Source: a virus. From it: DNA of 36,177 nucleotides. Positions within the stretch are counted from its first letter, which is position 1, and each line of letters opens with the position of its first letter. The translations under genes and the position numbers were made by a program. Where the stretch lies: the IMG/VR virus record IMGVR_UViG_3300002140_000223, positions 1 to 36,177 of that record; one strand, written 5' to 3'. The notes below the pieces were generated by a model. It did no database searches. It was not told the DNA's origin and was given only the letters and a program-made list of their open reading frames with translations. Below, piece by piece: positions 5,847-12,095 of this stretch.

Positions 5847-6362
5847 TTAAGTCCACAACCCCTCATAATATTTACCAAACAGTCGGAAACCGTTAGTAAT
5901 TCTTTCTTGTTCGTATTTTTCTACGAATGTTTCATTTCGTTTGCTTTCAAAGGCAAACAACATTTCACCAAGTACCCACTCCCAACCTTCTGCATTATAT
6001 TCGTATTCAAAGTGTTCTTCCTCACGTAGATACTCTGGAATATCCTCTAAATCTACTCTTGAGATAGTCTGAAGGTCATCTAGCATTTGTTCCAGCATAG
6101 GTACTACAATATGGGCTAAGGTAACATCCATAGAGTTAGTATCATAAGAGTCAATATGAACAGACACCTCTTGACCTTGAGCTACGCTTATCTTGTTAAT
6201 AGTTCTATTGTAAAACTCTTGTACTGCATTCTCTATCTTCTCTAGGAAGCGTTCTCCCCTGCTCTCTACCTCAGGGTATTCGCCGTGGTACTTAGCCTCC
6301 ATGTATCTAGTATAGATGTTACAAGTGGTGAAGACAGGGTATGGCCCAATATATACTCTCAT
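5847..6362 (-). CDS. Conserved phage protein of unknown function (171 aa)
   Basis: 171 residues. I recognise a family widespread in T4-like cyanophages and other marine phages, never given a function. Signature segments: an early IGPYP, HIDSYDTNSMDVTLAHIVVP near residue 70, DIPEYLR, a GWEWVLGEMLFAFES helix and a C-terminal NGFRLFGKYYEGLW. The strong conservation of His, Asp and Trp suggests an enzyme or a structured binding site. It is coupled by ATGA to the 50-residue gene upstream. Family recognition is from memory. Confidence 0.75.
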   Translation of the reverse strand: MRVYIGPYPVFTTCNIYTRYMEAKYHGEYPEVESRGERFLEKIENAVQEFYNRTINKISVAQGQEVSVHIDSYDTNSMDVTLAHIVVPMLEQMLDDLQTISRVDLEDIPEYLREEEHFEYEYNAEGWEWVLGEMLFAFESKRNETFVEKYEQERITNGFRLFGKYYEGLWT

Positions 6363-6511
6363 ACTACATCCTCCTCTCTTGGTATACTGTACCCTACGCC
6401 TCGCAGGAAATTAATCATAGCTTGCATATGCTCACTCCAGTGTCCATCACCGTTATGCTCGTGAGTTATCTTGGATACGCCATCATCATAAGTTATAGTT
6501 ATTTTACTCAT
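6359..6511 (-). CDS. Hypothetical small protein (50 aa)
   Basis: 50-residue frame joined to both neighbours by four-base ATGA overlaps, strong evidence that it is a real gene. The N-terminal half looks like a beta-hairpin (SKITITYDDGVSKITHEH) with several His, followed by a helix (SEHMQAMINFLRGVGY). Its AGAGGAGG near the 3' end is the Shine-Dalgarno for the next gene. Function unknown. Confidence 0.68.
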   Translation of the reverse strand: MSKITITYDDGVSKITHEHNGDGHWSEHMQAMINFLRGVGYSIPREEDVV

Positions 6512-6936
6512 TTCTTGCTCCAAAAAGTTTTATATAAATAGTCTTCTCTATGGTAGGCTTCCACTTCCCAAGGTTGCTCCCAGTAGTTACACTCAGAATA
6601 ATCTATCTTTTTCCAAATGTAGTCTGTAGAGTTGATTTCTCCTAAAATAAACTGTTTAGCGTGTACTAATTCGTGAGCCAGGTTCTGAGCCATTTCGTTA
6701 AGAGTGAGGCGTTTCATAGTACCGTCCTCCAACTCCTGAAACCTAGCGATATCAACAGTAACTTCGTTAGTATCACCAATTGCTTGGCCTGTGTTCTCGT
6801 TTTTTAAGTGTTTTTTGAATCGAATTAGTAAGTCCACATCCTTTTCAATAGGATACGGAATTAAGTGATTAAGACAGTTCTGAATATACCTATCGAACTT
6901 CTTTGAGGACTTTCCTTTTACTGAGTAAATTATCAT
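6508..6936 (-). CDS. Zinc metallopeptidase, SprT-like
   Basis: 142-residue protein with a clear gluzincin motif: LAHELVHAKQF, with His88-Glu89-x-x-His92, and a likely third zinc ligand in EQPWEVEAYHRE about 35 residues downstream. The HExxH followed by a distant Glu matches SprT/IrrE-type peptidases. Other phages encode similar proteins; possible targets are host regulators or DNA-protein crosslinks (SprT kinship), but neither is shown. First gene of its unit, with AAGGGAGG before the ATG and a promoter at 6963-6991. Confidence 0.8.
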   Translation of the reverse strand: MIIYSVKGKSSKKFDRYIQNCLNHLIPYPIEKDVDLLIRFKKHLKNENTGQAIGDTNEVTVDIARFQELEDGTMKRLTLNEMAQNLAHELVHAKQFILGEINSTDYIWKKIDYSECNYWEQPWEVEAYHREDYLYKTFWSKK

Positions 6937-6962
6937 CTAAAACCTCCCTTATTTATGAAAGT

Positions 6963-6991
6963 ATTATACGCAATTTTAACTACTCTGTCAA
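6963..6991 (-). promoter_or_regulatory. Leftward sigma-70-type promoter
   Basis: On the minus strand, TTGACA (6991-6986), 17-bp spacer, TATAAT (6968-6963). The -35 overlaps the 3' end of the bS21 gene. Drives 6936 to 5318. Confidence 0.87.
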
Positions 6992-7176
6992 GATTTAGTT
7001 TCTTGACGCTTCCGTTCCCGCATACGAGCTGCAGCCATCTTTCGTTGTCTTTTTGCTGATTTCTTCTCAAAGAATTCTTTTTCTCGAACAGTGTTTAGTA
7101 TACCACTATCCATTGTTTTACGCTTAAATAGACGTAAAGCTCCTTCTACATTCGTACCTCTTACGGTTACTTTCAT
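6988..7176 (-). CDS. rpsU: Ribosomal protein bS21 (phage-encoded)
   Basis: 62-residue homologue of small-subunit protein bS21 (71 residues in E. coli). Shared features in order: a short N-terminal strand, VEGALRLFKRKTMDSGIL matching the conserved ALRRFKR…AG(V/I)L helix, VREKEFFEKKSAKRQRK matching VRRREFYEKPTxxRKR, and a very basic C-terminal tail. bS21 sits near the 3' end of 16S rRNA, exchanges easily, and affects mRNA binding at initiation. Phage bS21 genes are known in marine phages. Coupled by ATGA to the leaderless DNA-binding protein gene. See the initiator tRNA at 10749. Confidence 0.92.
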   Translation of the reverse strand: MKVTVRGTNVEGALRLFKRKTMDSGILNTVREKEFFEKKSAKRQRKMAAARMRERKRQETKS

Positions 7177-7343
7177 TTAAATTTTTGCCCTCTTTTTCTT
7201 AGGTGCGACACCTGTTTATGTATATCATGCTCTACTCTTCCTGGAAGCATATCCATCAGTTCCTCTATAGCGGCATGGTAATACATTAGGGCAAGAACTT
7301 TGTTCTCACGATCCGTCCAACCTTGCTTTTTATCTTTTTTCAT
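7173..7343 (-). CDS. Myb/SANT-like DNA-binding protein, leaderless (56 aa)
   Basis: 56-residue paralogue of the second repeat of 3684-3962: WTDRENKVLALMYYHAAIEE, then LPGRVEHDIHKQVSHLRKRG. A longer frame reaches 7427, but a near-perfect promoter (7350-7378) lies inside it. With that promoter the transcript should start at about 7343, the A of this ATG, so the message would be leaderless or nearly so. It shares ATGA with the bS21 gene and forms a two-gene unit with it. Likely a small DNA-binding regulator. Confidence 0.75.
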   Translation of the reverse strand: MKKDKKQGWTDRENKVLALMYYHAAIEELMDMLPGRVEHDIHKQVSHLRKRGQKFK

Positions 7344-7349
7344 CTGCGT

Positions 7350-7378
7350 ATTATATAAGAGTTTAGGTAGTCTGTCAA
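7350..7378 (-). promoter_or_regulatory. Leftward sigma-70-type promoter (leaderless)
   Basis: On the minus strand, TTGACA (7378-7373), 17-bp spacer, TATAAT (7355-7350). The expected start point coincides with the ATG at 7343-7341. Drives the DNA-binding protein and bS21. Confidence 0.85.
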
Positions 7379-7420
7379 GAAATATTTTTGTAAGAGCTAT
7401 GAGGAGCGGAAAAATTATTC

Positions 7421-7449
7421 TTGACATAAATCCCTATTTATTGTATAAT
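7421..7449 (+). promoter_or_regulatory. Sigma-70-type promoter (first of a tandem pair)
   Basis: TTGACA (7421-7426), 17-bp spacer, TATAAT (7444-7449). Divergent from the promoter at 7350-7378 and 68 bp upstream of a second promoter. Confidence 0.85.
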
Positions 7450-7488
7450 CCACCTTATAAATGTTTTAAAGTTATGGGAATAAAAATC

Positions 7489-7517
7489 TTGACAACAGGC
7501 TTAAAACCATGTAGAAT
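7489..7517 (+). promoter_or_regulatory. Sigma-70-type promoter (second of a tandem pair)
   Basis: TTGACA (7489-7494), 17-bp spacer, TAGAAT (7512-7517). The -10 departs from the usual TATAAT by one base. Leads to the gene at 7548. Confidence 0.75.
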
Positions 7518-7547
7518 AGGTTATTAAGAAATTAGGAGATAAGCTCA

Positions 7548-7697
7548 ATGGATATACAAGTTTTGGCTATATTTGTATTTAGCATGCTAGGATGTGGCAT
7601 TAGTTGCTATGCTATCGGTAAAAAAGAAGGAATACAGGCAACAATTACGCACCTAGTGAGCGTAGGATTATTAACTTTAGATGACTCTGAGGAGTAA
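7548..7697 (+). CDS. Small membrane protein (49 aa)
   Basis: 49-residue frame after AGGAG (about 7534-7538). Residues 4-22 are a hydrophobic helix (QVLAIFVFSMLGCGISCYAI) followed by GKKEG, the pattern of a signal anchor. The C-terminal part is soluble and ends acidic (LDDSEE). No function is assignable. Its stop lies two bases before the next start, and its end supplies that gene's GAGGAG. Confidence 0.6.
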   Translation: MDIQVLAIFVFSMLGCGISCYAIGKKEGIQATITHLVSVGLLTLDDSEE

Positions 7698-7699
7698 CT

Positions 7700-8281
7700 T
7701 TGAACTTATTTTACCTAGATTCCGATCTTGATAAGTGTGCAGAGTACCATGTAGACAAGCATGTATCTAAGATGATTTTAGAAGCTGCACAAATACTTTG
7801 TACAAATATGTGGATAGATAAGTATATTGGCTTTGTGCCTAGGAAGCTTACTTCTGAAGAGTGGGCAGTACTAAAAGCAGAGAAAACTAAAGAAGTTAGG
7901 GACTTTCCTTATCTTCCTACAATGTATAATCATCCTTCTACTATATGGGCACGTTCTTCACTAGATAATTTTGAGTGGACACACTGTTATGCTAATGCAC
8001 TTAACAGCGAGTATCACTACAGATATGGTAGAGAACATAAGTCAGCAGTAGAAGTAATAAATAAACTACCTGACCCAGAGAACATAGAAAGACTAGGATT
8101 TACAACATTTGGCTTAGCTATGCCAGATGAGTTAAAAGACTATAATGACCCCATAGAAAGCTATCGTAGGTATTATCATTTGGATAAAGCTACCTTCGCT
8201 AATTGGAAACACAGAGAAAAACCGCACTGGTGGTCAGAAGAATTTGCGGATTATGAAACTAGAATAACTAGACGAGCATAG
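7700..8281 (+). CDS. Conserved phage protein of unknown function (193 aa)
   Basis: 193 residues. I recognise from memory a family common in cyanophages and other marine phages, without a function. Hallmarks: MNLFYLDSDLDKCAEYHVDK at the N-terminus followed by HVSKMILEAAQIL, NHPSTIWARSS near residue 77, a YRYGREHKS segment, AMPDELKDYNDPIESYRRYY and a final KPHWWSEE. Conserved His and Asp suggest an enzyme or metal site. The start is TTG 7700, with GAGGAG five bases upstream; no ATG or GTG fits the conserved N-terminus. Confidence 0.78.
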   Translation: MNLFYLDSDLDKCAEYHVDKHVSKMILEAAQILCTNMWIDKYIGFVPRKLTSEEWAVLKAEKTKEVRDFPYLPTMYNHPSTIWARSSLDNFEWTHCYANALNSEYHYRYGREHKSAVEVINKLPDPENIERLGFTTFGLAMPDELKDYNDPIESYRRYYHLDKATFANWKHREKPHWWSEEFADYETRITRRA

Positions 8282-8304
8282 CTCAAGCTAAAATGGAGAA
8301 AAAA

Positions 8305-8406
8305 GTGAAACTTTTAGAGAACAAAGCAGTATGTGTATTTTGTGATACATTTACGTTGATTAGTATATTATTACTACCCTTTACCGCGATTTACCTCGCA
8401 CTATAG
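8305..8406 (+). CDS. Small membrane protein before endolysin (33 aa)
   Basis: Short frame with one hydrophobic segment (TFTLISILLLPFTAIYLAL) at the C-terminus and a charged N-terminus. GTG 8305 has GGAG six bases upstream; an in-frame ATG at 8293 overlaps that site and would give 37 residues. Its place directly before endolysin and holin suggests a lysis role (holin accessory or pinholin-like), but this is inference from context. Confidence 0.5.
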   Translation: MKLLENKAVCVFCDTFTLISILLLPFTAIYLAL

Positions 8407-8419
8407 ATAGGAAATAAAG

Positions 8420-8869
8420 ATGAACAGAGACCGCGTAAGAGAACAGCTAGAACAAGATGAAGGTGTAAAGTATCATGTCTACAGAGACCATTTGGATTAT
8501 AAGACTTTTGGAATTGGACACCTTGTACTACCATTTGAACCTGAGTGGGATTTACCTGTAGGACACGCAGTCCAGGCGCAGCGAGTAGAGCAAGTATTTA
8601 ATACAGACTTAGATGTTGCTATTAAAGAATGCTCTATTCTATATGAGAACTGGGATTTCTTCCCAGAAGAAGTACAAGAAGTATTAGTAAATATGTTGTT
8701 TAATCTAGGGCGTCCACGCCTTAGTAAGTTTAAAAACTTTAAAGTTGCTTTAGATAAAGGTAACTGGAAACTTGCCGCTACTGAAGGAAGGGATTCTCTA
8801 TGGTATCGTCAAGTAAGCAATCGTGCTGAGCGATTGATGGGACGACTAGAGAATGTCAATAATAGCTAG
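8420..8869 (+). CDS. Endolysin, T4-type lysozyme (GH24)
   Basis: 149-residue muramidase cleaving the MurNAc-GlcNAc bond of peptidoglycan at the end of infection. The catalytic triad of T4 lysozyme is present with the same spacing: Glu14 (EQDEGVKY), Asp23 (YRDHLDY) and Thr29 (KTFGIGH), separations 9 and 6 as in T4 E11/D20/T26. Later family features include VLVNMLFNLG and RAERLMG. There is no signal peptide, so export should depend on the holin encoded next, whose start overlaps this gene by 17 bases. Confidence 0.93.
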   Translation: MNRDRVREQLEQDEGVKYHVYRDHLDYKTFGIGHLVLPFEPEWDLPVGHAVQAQRVEQVFNTDLDVAIKECSILYENWDFFPEEVQEVLVNMLFNLGRPRLSKFKNFKVALDKGNWKLAATEGRDSLWYRQVSNRAERLMGRLENVNNS

Positions 8870-9257
8870 CTTAATTGGACCAGTAACTGGTCTATTAGAT
8901 AAATTTATTGAGGACAAAGACCAGAAAAATGCTTTAGCTCACGAAATTGCAACCATGTCGGAGAAGTATGCGAACGAGCAAGTTATAGCACAGTTGGAAG
9001 TCAATAAAACTGAAGCAGCTCATAAAAGTTTATTTGTTGCAGGATGGAGACCTTTCATCGGTTGGGTGTGTGGCCTAGGAATGGCGGGTAATTTTATAGT
9101 TATTCCCTTTGCCAACTTCGGACTAGCACTATTTAAACTAAGTATAATTATACCCCTAGTACCTCTGGAAGAAATGATGCCAGTACTTATGGGTATGCTT
9201 GGATTAGGGGCAATGCGAACCTATGAAAAGGCCAAAGGAGTGCAAAGAGAGAAATGA
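8853..9257 (+). CDS. Holin, three-TM GTA-type
   Basis: 134-residue protein resembling the 3-TM holin family known from gene-transfer agents and phages. An N-terminal helical region (GLLDKFIEDKDQKNALAHEI) and a soluble charged stretch are followed by the family's FVAGWRPFIGWVCGLGMAG, which enters membrane segments at about residues 66-85, 88-103 and 108-122. It should permeabilise the inner membrane and release the lysozyme. Overlaps the lysozyme gene by 17 bases and the next gene by ATGA. Confidence 0.85.
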   Translation: MSIIASLIGPVTGLLDKFIEDKDQKNALAHEIATMSEKYANEQVIAQLEVNKTEAAHKSLFVAGWRPFIGWVCGLGMAGNFIVIPFANFGLALFKLSIIIPLVPLEEMMPVLMGMLGLGAMRTYEKAKGVQREK

Positions 9258-9688
9258 ACAAAGACGACGCAGTAAGACAGCTAGCATCCTGCTACACCTA
9301 TGTGTATGATAAGAACCAATATGATTCTAGGGATGCTTGGTATGTAATGCGGCCTAAAGCTCCTTTGAATCATGACTATAGGGGAGATTGTGAGGACTTT
9401 TCTCTCACTCTACTATTCCATATTAGTGATAATAGTTGGAGAAAATTCTGGTGGAACCTAGTAAGTCGTAAAGCAAAGATTTGTTTTTGTGAAGTACGCG
9501 GTGGTGGACACGCAGTTCTTCGGTACGAAGGCATGTACGCTGACAACATTCAGCAAAAGTTTGTTACGCTAGAAGAACTACAGAATAAAAACTATGTATT
9601 TTCTAAAATTTTATTTATACCATACATGGTTGCAGTTAAGCTGTTGGTGGGTAAATATATCAAATGGAGATTGTCAAAGAAATCGTAA
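9254..9688 (+). CDS. Transglutaminase/papain-like cysteine peptidase
   Basis: 144-residue protein with a Cys-His-Asp triad of the transglutaminase-like superfamily: Cys46 in YRGDCEDFSLTLL, His86 in GGGHAVLRYEG and Asp97 in MYADN. A hydrophobic helix near the C-terminus (about residues 115-132) followed by basic residues suggests membrane attachment. Bacterial relatives (BTLCP type) process surface proteins; here it is the last gene of the lysis cluster, so a role in envelope disruption is plausible but unproven. Its last codons lie in the first copy of the 75-bp direct repeat. Confidence 0.8.
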   Translation: MNKDDAVRQLASCYTYVYDKNQYDSRDAWYVMRPKAPLNHDYRGDCEDFSLTLLFHISDNSWRKFWWNLVSRKAKICFCEVRGGGHAVLRYEGMYADNIQQKFVTLEELQNKNYVFSKILFIPYMVAVKLLVGKYIKWRLSKKS

Positions 9689-9750
9689 ATTAGTTCTTGA
9701 CTACTTGCTCAAACGATAGTATAATATCTTTTCTAAATTGAAGAAGGGTA
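9676..9750 (+). repeat. 75-bp direct repeat, left copy
   Basis: Identical to 10515-10589. It contains the last four codons of the peptidase gene, a complete promoter and the Shine-Dalgarno AAGAAGGG. The two copies bracket the HNH endonuclease gene. Confidence 0.97.
9697..9725 (+). promoter_or_regulatory. Sigma-70-type promoter (left repeat copy)
   Basis: TTGACT (9697-9702), 17-bp spacer, TATAAT (9720-9725). Drives the HNH endonuclease gene. Exact copy at 10536-10564. Confidence 0.88.
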
Positions 9751-9755
9751 TCTTA

Positions 9756-10532
9756 ATGAATTACATGAAACATTATAATGCGTTAATAGCTAAGGCTAAA
9801 GACGCAAGCCTGCTAAAAAATCCCAAGGAAGAGTACTGTGAGAAGCATCACATACTTCCAGTATGTTTGGGGGGTTCTAATGATTCTAGTAATTTAATCA
9901 ATCTTACAGCTAAGCAGCATTATATAGCTCACGCATTATTGTGGAAAGCGCAGGCTCCTGGCACCGCTGCTGCTGGTAAACTAGCAGCAGCTTTTAGGAT
10001 GATGTCAGTAAAAGGCGTAGGTCAGGCGGATAGAGAAAAGAAAATTACCAGTCGCCTTTATGAAGCAGCTAAAAAAGATTTTAGTAAGCATATGAGCGTA
10101 AATCAGACAGGTGAACTTAACTCTCAGCACGGAACCTGTTGGGCGTACACTTTTGATGATATAGACCCAAACGGTACTTTGGTTAATAGGAAATTCCCCG
10201 CAGGAGCTATACCAGAAGGATGGTTTGCCGGAAGACAACTTACCTCCTTTAGAATCTGCAAAGGGGAATTTTGCAACAAAGTACTTACAAATAAGTCTAG
10301 GCTTGCAAAGTATTGTGGAACGGGGTGTTCCAGGCCAAACCAAATACAAAAGAACAAAGTAAAGTTTATGGAGCATTACCTAAGTAACAATTATAATATG
10401 AACAAAGCTTGCATACACATAGGTATCAAATACGGGTGTGCGGGTGATAACGTTAAATACTGCAAAGATGTAATTATAGCTGAAGGGTATGGGTATACAC
10501 TAGAGCTAAACGCAAAAGAAATCGTAAATTAG
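9756..10532 (+). CDS. HNH homing endonuclease
   Basis: 258-residue HNH endonuclease of the phage homing type. The HNH core is near the N-terminus: KHHILPVCLGGSNDSSNLIN, then LTAKQHYIAHALLWK. Further on are a CxxxxC pair (ICKGEFCNKV) and a C-terminal helix-turn-helix-like DNA-binding segment (NMNKACIHIGIKYGCAGDN). ATG 9756 follows AAGAAGGG; an upstream TTG in frame lies over the Shine-Dalgarno. The last six codons come from the right copy of the 75-bp repeat, read in a frame different from the peptidase gene's. No intron is apparent, so it looks free-standing and mobile. Confidence 0.9.
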   Translation: MNYMKHYNALIAKAKDASLLKNPKEEYCEKHHILPVCLGGSNDSSNLINLTAKQHYIAHALLWKAQAPGTAAAGKLAAAFRMMSVKGVGQADREKKITSRLYEAAKKDFSKHMSVNQTGELNSQHGTCWAYTFDDIDPNGTLVNRKFPAGAIPEGWFAGRQLTSFRICKGEFCNKVLTNKSRLAKYCGTGCSRPNQIQKNKVKFMEHYLSNNYNMNKACIHIGIKYGCAGDNVKYCKDVIIAEGYGYTLELNAKEIVN

Positions 10533-10589
10533 TTCTTGACTACTTGCTCAAACGATAGTATAATATCTTTTCTAAATTGAAGAAGGGTA
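10515..10589 (+). repeat. 75-bp direct repeat, right copy
   Basis: Exact copy of 9676-9750, offset 839 bp. It supplies the end of the HNH gene and the promoter for the downstream genes. Confidence 0.97.
10536..10564 (+). promoter_or_regulatory. Sigma-70-type promoter (right repeat copy)
   Basis: TTGACT (10536-10541), 17-bp spacer, TATAAT (10559-10564). Drives the unit that includes the small Cys-rich protein, tRNA, thyX and iscU. Confidence 0.88.
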
Positions 10590-10597
10590 GTGAATAG

Positions 10598-10741
10598 ATG
10601 GATGAATCATGTCCTGTTTGTGGAGAGTACCTTTATGGTGATGGCTACGGAATGGCTATTCGCTGCCCTAACGCTTCAGAAGAACGCTGGTGGTATGAAG
10701 CCCCAGACTCTGGCCCATATTATTGTTTAGAGGAAGAGTAG
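10598..10741 (+). CDS. Small zinc-ribbon-like protein (47 aa)
   Basis: 47-residue frame with CPVC at residues 5-8, a Cys-Pro near residue 23 and another Cys at about 43, a Cys4-like arrangement that could bind zinc. It is rich in Trp, Tyr and acidic residues, and ends seven bases before the tRNA. AAGGG of the repeat lies about 10 bases before ATG 10598, a rather long spacing. Such small ribbon proteins are common in phages without a known role. Confidence 0.6.
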   Translation: MDESCPVCGEYLYGDGYGMAIRCPNASEERWWYEAPDSGPYYCLEEE

Positions 10742-10748
10742 AAGTTGA

Positions 10749-10825
10749 TGCGGGGTGGGGCAGTCTGGTAGCCCGACGGGTTCATATCCCGTAGATCGTA
10801 GGTTCAAATCCTACCCCCGCTACCA
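10749..10825 (+). tRNA. Initiator tRNA-fMet (CAU)
   Basis: Full cloverleaf with encoded CCA, 77 nt. D-stem GGGC/GCCC, anticodon stem ACGGG/CCCGT with loop TTCATAT (anticodon CAT), T-stem GTAGG/CCTAC with loop TTCAAAT, acceptor pairs at positions 2-7. Three marks separate it from elongator tRNA-Met: position 1 (T) cannot pair with 72 (T), three G-C pairs close the anticodon stem, and position 11-24 is purine-pyrimidine (G-C). The overall sequence follows the E. coli initiator closely, except that E. coli has C1/A72. It lies in the transcript from the promoter at 10536. Confidence 0.93.
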
Positions 10826-10846
10826 CTAATTATGAAAGGAAGTATA

Positions 10847-11026
10847 ATGACTAAGAAAGTGAGAATCCCTATGAAAGGAGGAGATGAGTTTGATGCTCTT
10901 ACCTCCGCTCGTAAGTTTTACCTGTACCTTACACGTTCAGGAGCTGTTAAAAAGATCAAACAACAATACAATAAACGATTTCGAAAAGTTGGAAAGCAAG
11001 AGATTCAGAACGGAGAAGATATATGA
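10847..11026 (+). CDS. Hypothetical basic protein (59 aa)
   Basis: 59-residue, strongly basic protein (KKIKQQYNKRFRKVGKQE near the C-terminus), possibly nucleic-acid binding. The N-terminal part has KVRIPMKGGDEFDALTSARK. I chose ATG 10847 because AAAGGAAG sits before it; an in-frame ATG at 10832 would overlap that site. Its stop shares ATGA with thyX. It follows the tRNA by 21 bases. Function unknown. Confidence 0.7.
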   Translation: MTKKVRIPMKGGDEFDALTSARKFYLYLTRSGAVKKIKQQYNKRFRKVGKQEIQNGEDI

Positions 11027-11685
11027 GTAGTGTAAATCTAATAGCTTTAAGTAAGCCAACGGCTTATTCAGAGTGTAATAGTGCAGAACAGCTAGTAGCT
11101 TATGCTGCTAGAGTAAGTAATCCTGCTAACCAGAACAACACTAAGACTTCTGGCAAATTAGTTAGCTTTCTAATTAAAGAAAACCATTGGTCTCCACTTG
11201 AAATGGTTCATTTAACTATGGAAATCAAAACCACAAGAGACATTTCTAGGCAGATTTTAAGGCATAGGTCTTTCTCTTTTCAAGAATTTAGCCAGCGTTA
11301 TGCAGTAAGTGAGAATTTTACTACTCGTGAAGCTAGACTACAGGATAAAAAGAATAGGCAGAACTCTTATGCTACGGATAATAAAGCTCTAGCAGAAGAG
11401 TGGAGCATGAAGCAAGCCTCTGTAATTAACAAAGCAAAAGAAGTCTATGAGTGGGCATTAGATAGTGGCATTGCGAAAGAGCAGGCACGAGCTGTACTAC
11501 CAGAAGGAAATACAGAGACTACACTGTATATGGCTGGCAGTCTGAGATCATGGGTACACTACTGTGACTTACGAATGTCAAATGGCACTCAGAAAGAGCA
11601 TATGGATATAGCAAGGCAGTGCTGGGAAATTCTGTCTCAGCACTTCCCAGACATCGGGAAAAGTGTTGAGGAGCTAAAAAGCTAG
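11023..11685 (+). CDS. thyX: FAD-dependent thymidylate synthase ThyX
   Basis: 220-residue flavin-dependent thymidylate synthase, making dTMP from dUMP with methylene-THF and NAD(P)H. The ThyX signature RHRxxSxxExSxR is present as RHRSFSFQEFSQR at residues 80-92. The C-terminal ARAVLPEGNTETTLYMAGSL and LRSWVHYCDLR segments carry family residues for dUMP and FAD binding. Length is normal. Common in phages; it supplies dTTP beside NrdAB. ATGA overlap with the gene before it; iscU begins 11 bases after its stop. Confidence 0.95.
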   Translation: MSSVNLIALSKPTAYSECNSAEQLVAYAARVSNPANQNNTKTSGKLVSFLIKENHWSPLEMVHLTMEIKTTRDISRQILRHRSFSFQEFSQRYAVSENFTTREARLQDKKNRQNSYATDNKALAEEWSMKQASVINKAKEVYEWALDSGIAKEQARAVLPEGNTETTLYMAGSLRSWVHYCDLRMSNGTQKEHMDIARQCWEILSQHFPDIGKSVEELKS

Positions 11686-11696
11686 GGAGAATAATT

Positions 11697-12095
11697 ATGG
11701 CATATTCTGATCAAGTCATGGACCACTACAACAATCCTCGTAACGTAGGTAAGTTAGATAAGGATTCTGATGCTGTTGGCACAGGCATGGTCGGAGCACC
11801 CGCATGTGGTGATGTAATGGTACTCCAGATACAAGTAGATGATGAAGGTCTCATCTCAGATGCTAAGTTTAAAACCTACGGATGTGGGAGTGCTATAGCG
11901 TCTTCTTCTCTTCTTACTGAATGGATAAAAGGGCGTACCCTAGATGAAGCCGGAAGTATTAAAAATACTGAGATCGCAGCAGAGCTTGCTCTACCCCCAG
12001 TTAAGATTCACTGTAGTGTCCTAGCGGAAGATGCGATCAAAGCCGCAATAAGGGATTATCGTAGCAAACATAGGAATATTGATGAGCGAAGGTAA
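11697..12095 (+). CDS. iscU: Fe-S cluster scaffold IscU
   Basis: 132-residue full-length IscU, on which Fe-S clusters are assembled. All key residues match E. coli IscU at the same numbers: Cys37 and Asp39 (GAPACGD), Cys63 (KTYGCGSAIASSS), the HscA-binding LPPVK at 99-103 and Cys106 (KIHCS). From memory of the E. coli protein, most of the chain is identical, so recent acquisition from a gammaproteobacterial host is likely. No IscS, HscA or ferredoxin is in the window, so it must work with host partners. Shine-Dalgarno AGGGAG overlaps the thyX stop. Unusual phage cargo. Confidence 0.95.
   Translation: MAYSDQVMDHYNNPRNVGKLDKDSDAVGTGMVGAPACGDVMVLQIQVDDEGLISDAKFKTYGCGSAIASSSLLTEWIKGRTLDEAGSIKNTEIAAELALPPVKIHCSVLAEDAIKAAIRDYRSKHRNIDERR

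Noticed and set aside
10005-10376. Leftward frames inside the HNH gene
   Set aside because: Shadows of the HNH coding sequence with no start signals.
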